The notes under the pieces: generated by a model
Database searches by the model: none
What the model was told of the DNA's origin: nothing
What the model saw: only the letters and a program-made list of their open reading frames with translations
Shown: in pieces, positions 6,239 to 7,999 of the stretch
Numbering within the stretch: position 1 is the first letter of the stretch
Layout: each line of letters begins with the position of its first letter
Made by a program: the position numbers and the translations under genes
DNA from: Chloroflexota bacterium
GTDB lineage: Bacteria > Chloroflexota > Anaerolineae > Aggregatilineales > Aggregatilineaceae
Reading direction: 5' to 3'
Assembly: GCA_016234525.1 (NCBI GenBank)
Contig: JACRBK010000257.1
Location: 1 to 7,999, forward strand
DNA: 7,999 bases

Positions 6239-6261
6239 GGCAGGGCCTGCCCTGCCCCTAC
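6239..6261. repeat. Short family A palindromic repeat before the dehydratase gene
   Basis: GGCAGGGC at 6239-6246 and GCCCTGCC at 6249-6256 with CT between, then CCTAC. Thirteen bases (GCCCTGCCCCTAC) are identical to 77-89 in the full copy at the window start. The left GTAGG end and first hairpin are missing, so this is a partial copy. It ends 15 nt before the start codon of the next gene and could fold over its ribosome binding region. Confidence 0.55.
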
Positions 6262-6276
6262 TCATAGGCAGCGAAA

Positions 6277-7242
6277 ATGGACTATACCTTTCCAACCTTT
6301 CAAGATGTGCTGGACGCGAAACGCCGTATCCGGCCTTATTTGCAGCGCACCCCCTTTTTTAGCTACCCGGCGATCAACAGTTTGATTGGCACGGAAGTGT
6401 TTATCAAACACGAAAACACCCAGCCTATCGGCGCGTTTAAAGTGCGCGGCGGGATCAATCTTGTGTCGCAGCTCAGCGCCGACGAACGCACACGTGGCCT
6501 GATCACCGCCTCGACGGGCAATCACGGCCAATCGATTGCCTATGCCGGGCGGCTGTTCGGCGTGTCGGTGCGGATCGTCGTGCCAGAGGGCGCGAATCCC
6601 GGCAAAGTCGCGGCGATTCAGGGCATGGGAGCCGAGGTGATTTTTCACGGGGCGCGTTTCGATGATGCCCGAATGCACGCGGAATCTTTGGCCCGCGAAC
6701 ACGGTTATCGTTATGTCCACGCCGGAAACGAACCCCACTTGATCGCGGGTGTGGCGACGGAAACACTCGAAATGCTGGAGGATGTCCCCGATCTGGATAC
6801 GATCTTCGTGCCGCTCGGCGGGGGCAGCGGCGCGTCTGGCGCGTGTATCGCCGCCAAAGCGGTGAATCCCGCGATCCGCGTGATCGCGGTGCAGGCGGGC
6901 GCGTCTGCGGCAGGGTATGAATCCTGGCGAGCGAAAGGGATTCGAACCGCGCCCAATCAAACCTTTGCTGAAGGCTTAGCCACCGGCGCGGGTTTTGAAC
7001 TACCCCAGGCGATTTTGTGGGAAAAACTAGATGATTTTGCGCTGGTGAGCGACGATCAGATTTTGCAGGCGATGGTCTGGATGATCGAGCGAGCGCATAC
7101 CTTGGCCGAGGGCGCGGGCGCCGCTCCGCTGGCGGCGATCTATGACCTGCGCGAGTCGCTGCGCGGCAAAAAAGTAGGATTCGTGTGTTCGGGCGGCAAT
7201 TCGTCGCTGGATCATCTGCGCCGGGCGCTGAACATAGGCTAA
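6277..7242 (+). CDS. PLP-dependent serine/threonine dehydratase (fold type II, no ACT domain)
   Basis: Predicted threonine/serine ammonia-lyase forming 2-oxobutyrate or pyruvate plus ammonia, cytoplasmic. The PLP lysine is Lys55 in GAFKVRGG. The substrate loop STGNHGQS starts at 79, the phosphate-binding glycine loop GGGSG at 181-185, and the C-terminal SGGN at 305-308. FAEGLATG, near 229, corresponds to the family's ADG-x-A metal region. At 321 aa with no C-terminal regulatory domain it resembles catabolic TdcB, serine racemase, or the EutB group of hydroxyectoine-utilisation dehydratases. The wording EPHLIAGVATETLEM, followed by LDDFALVSDDQI, looks closest to the last group, but no ectoine genes are nearby. 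I therefore give no symbol. ATG 6277 has only a weak upstream AGGC. A kinase gene begins 3 nt after its stop. It lies between glpB and glpC. Confidence 0.88.
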   Translation: MDYTFPTFQDVLDAKRRIRPYLQRTPFFSYPAINSLIGTEVFIKHENTQPIGAFKVRGGINLVSQLSADERTRGLITASTGNHGQSIAYAGRLFGVSVRIVVPEGANPGKVAAIQGMGAEVIFHGARFDDARMHAESLAREHGYRYVHAGNEPHLIAGVATETLEMLEDVPDLDTIFVPLGGGSGASGACIAAKAVNPAIRVIAVQAGASAAGYESWRAKGIRTAPNQTFAEGLATGAGFELPQAILWEKLDDFALVSDDQILQAMVWMIERAHTLAEGAGAAPLAAIYDLRESLRGKKVGFVCSGGNSSLDHLRRALNIG

Positions 7243-7245
7243 TCC

Positions 7246-7779
7246 ATGAAGTTGATCGTTTTTACCGGGCTGCCGGGTACAGGCAAAAGCAGCGTCGCTG
7301 AAGCCGTTGGGCGAACATTAGGAATCCCTGTTTTTGCCAAAGACTGGTTAGAAGCGGCGCTGCTCCGCTCTGGGCTGGACGCCTACCCGGAATGCCAGGA
7401 GCGGATCGGTTATGCCGGGTACGAACTGCTGACGGCATTGGCCCAACGACAGTTAAACCTGGGACAGTCAGTAATTTTGGATAGTGTCGCCAGTTTCGAG
7501 CGTATCCGGCAGCAGTGGCGGCAGTTGGCTGCTGAATACCAGGCCGAGTGGTACGTAATCGAATGCCAGTGTTCCGATGAAATGGCCCATCGCGCCCGGC
7601 TAGAAGTTCGCACACGTGGTATTCCTGGTTGGCACGAATTGACCTGGGATGAGATCGAACGAGTGCGCGGGTATTATAATGCGTGGAATGAATCTCGGTT
7701 GATCCTGGATGCGATAAAGCCGCTGGAAGTTAATATTCAAGCCGCACTAAATTACCTGCAAACTAAAAATCTGGAATAA
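7246..7779 (+). CDS. Small P-loop kinase / ATP-binding protein (AAA_33 type)
   Basis: 177-aa soluble protein with a Walker A motif GLPGTGKSS at 8-16. Further along is ILDSVASFERIRQQW, a strand-Asp-helix region as in small-molecule kinases of the AAA_33 / zeta-toxin / chloramphenicol phosphotransferase-like group. An arginine-rich lid follows (RARLEVRTRGIPGW, about 120-135). The family phosphorylates varied small molecules or has unknown substrates, so the substrate cannot be read from sequence. The start is 3 nt after the dehydratase stop, with at best a weak TAGG upstream, indicating cotranscription and probable coupling. No antitoxin-like small gene is adjacent, so a zeta-toxin role is not favoured. 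glpC begins 4 nt downstream. Confidence 0.8.
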   Translation: MKLIVFTGLPGTGKSSVAEAVGRTLGIPVFAKDWLEAALLRSGLDAYPECQERIGYAGYELLTALAQRQLNLGQSVILDSVASFERIRQQWRQLAAEYQAEWYVIECQCSDEMAHRARLEVRTRGIPGWHELTWDEIERVRGYYNAWNESRLILDAIKPLEVNIQAALNYLQTKNLE

Positions 7780-7783
7780 ATTT

Positions 7784-7999
7784 ATGGACAACCGTTTTCA
7801 TTTAATCGACCACACGCCTTTTACCGCCGACTACTGCCTGAAGTGTAATATCTGCACATCAGCCTGCCCGGTCGCCGCTGTGACGCCGCTGTTTCCTGGT
7901 CCTAAAACGGTGGGGCCGCAAGCGCAGCGGATGCGCGAGCCGGGCGAACCTTCACCGGACCATTCGATTGATTACTGCTCCGGCTGCGGCATCTGCACA
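7784..7999 (+). CDS. glpC: Anaerobic glycerol-3-phosphate dehydrogenase subunit C, N-terminal part (cut by window end)
   Basis: Only 72 codons are present and the frame is open to the last base. The first [4Fe-4S] ligand set is CLKCNICTSACP (Cys18, 21, 24, 28). The segment FPGPKTVGP after it matches the GlpC-specific FPGPK/YPGPK-x-x-GP stretch of E. coli GlpC. The second set has begun with CSGCGIC (Cys65, 68, 71). GlpC carries the iron-sulfur clusters linking GlpAB to the membrane quinones. The FPGPK stretch favours GlpC over GlcF, LutA or heterodisulfide reductase-type proteins with similar cysteines, as do the nearby glpA and glpB. TGGAA at 7772-7776, 7 nt before the ATG, is a modest ribosome binding site. 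The start is 4 nt after the kinase stop, so glpC is likely expressed with the dehydratase-kinase pair. Confidence 0.9.
   Translation, partial: MDNRFHLIDHTPFTADYCLKCNICTSACPVAAVTPLFPGPKTVGPQAQRMREPGEPSPDHSIDYCSGCGICT

Noticed and set aside
6262..6960. 232-codon minus-strand open frame opposite the dehydratase gene
   Set aside because: The + strand has all PLP-enzyme motifs; the antisense translation is Arg/His-rich without a domain.
7246..7779. Zeta toxin of a toxin-antitoxin system
   Set aside because: The Walker A and fold class fit, but no small epsilon-like antitoxin gene lies beside it and it is embedded between metabolic genes.
1..7999. tRNA, rRNA or riboswitch genes
   Set aside because: The three intergenic gaps (1-185, 3004-3161, 6061-6276) were read for cloverleaf or known riboswitch signatures and none was apparent by eye.

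Overview
The window is a bacterial chromosomal segment with all recognisable genes on the + strand, dense packing and moderately high GC. Gene content (Sco/PCuAC copper lipoproteins beside an anaerobic glycerol-3-phosphate dehydrogenase locus), the AT-poor GTAGG...CCCCTAC palindromes and the protein style are most reminiscent of a Chloroflexota (Anaerolineae-like) genome. That assignment is an impression from pattern, not a search result.

Layout. (1) 1-185: leader with a 49-bp double-hairpin intergenic repeat and a weak promoter candidate. (2) 186-2473: a three-gene copper-handling cluster. It holds a membrane-anchored protein with two tandem P19/Tp34-like metal-binding domains, a PCu(A)C copper-chaperone lipoprotein with a perfect H-X10-M-X21-H-X-M motif, and a Sco1/SenC lipoprotein with CPDVC and the distal His. 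Together they look like an extracytoplasmic copper delivery route for the CuA centre of an aa3/ba3-type oxidase, although no cox gene is visible here. (3) 2483-3003: two small overlapping AT-richer genes, a RelE/EndoU-like nuclease-fold candidate and a DUF2283 protein, arranged like a toxin-antitoxin pair. (4) 3162-6060: glpA (TTG start) and glpB, overlapping by 8 nt, for anaerobic glycerol-3-phosphate dehydrogenase. (5) 6061-6276: an intergenic cluster of three palindromes, one of them a relative of a repeat inside the Sco 5' region. (6) 6277-7779: a fold-type II PLP serine/threonine dehydratase and a P-loop kinase, 3 nt apart. (7) 7784-end: the start of glpC, cut by the window edge.

The glp genes together feed electrons from glycerol-3-phosphate oxidation into the quinone pool: GlpA carries FAD and a [2Fe-2S] domain, GlpB is the second flavoprotein-like subunit, and GlpC is the Fe-S membrane-linked subunit. 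Unusually, a dehydratase and a kinase gene lie between glpB and glpC. The observations I rank highest are the complementary ligand loss in the duplicated P19-like protein, the split glp operon, the repeat read through as coding sequence at the Sco N-terminus, and the nuclease/DUF2283 pair.
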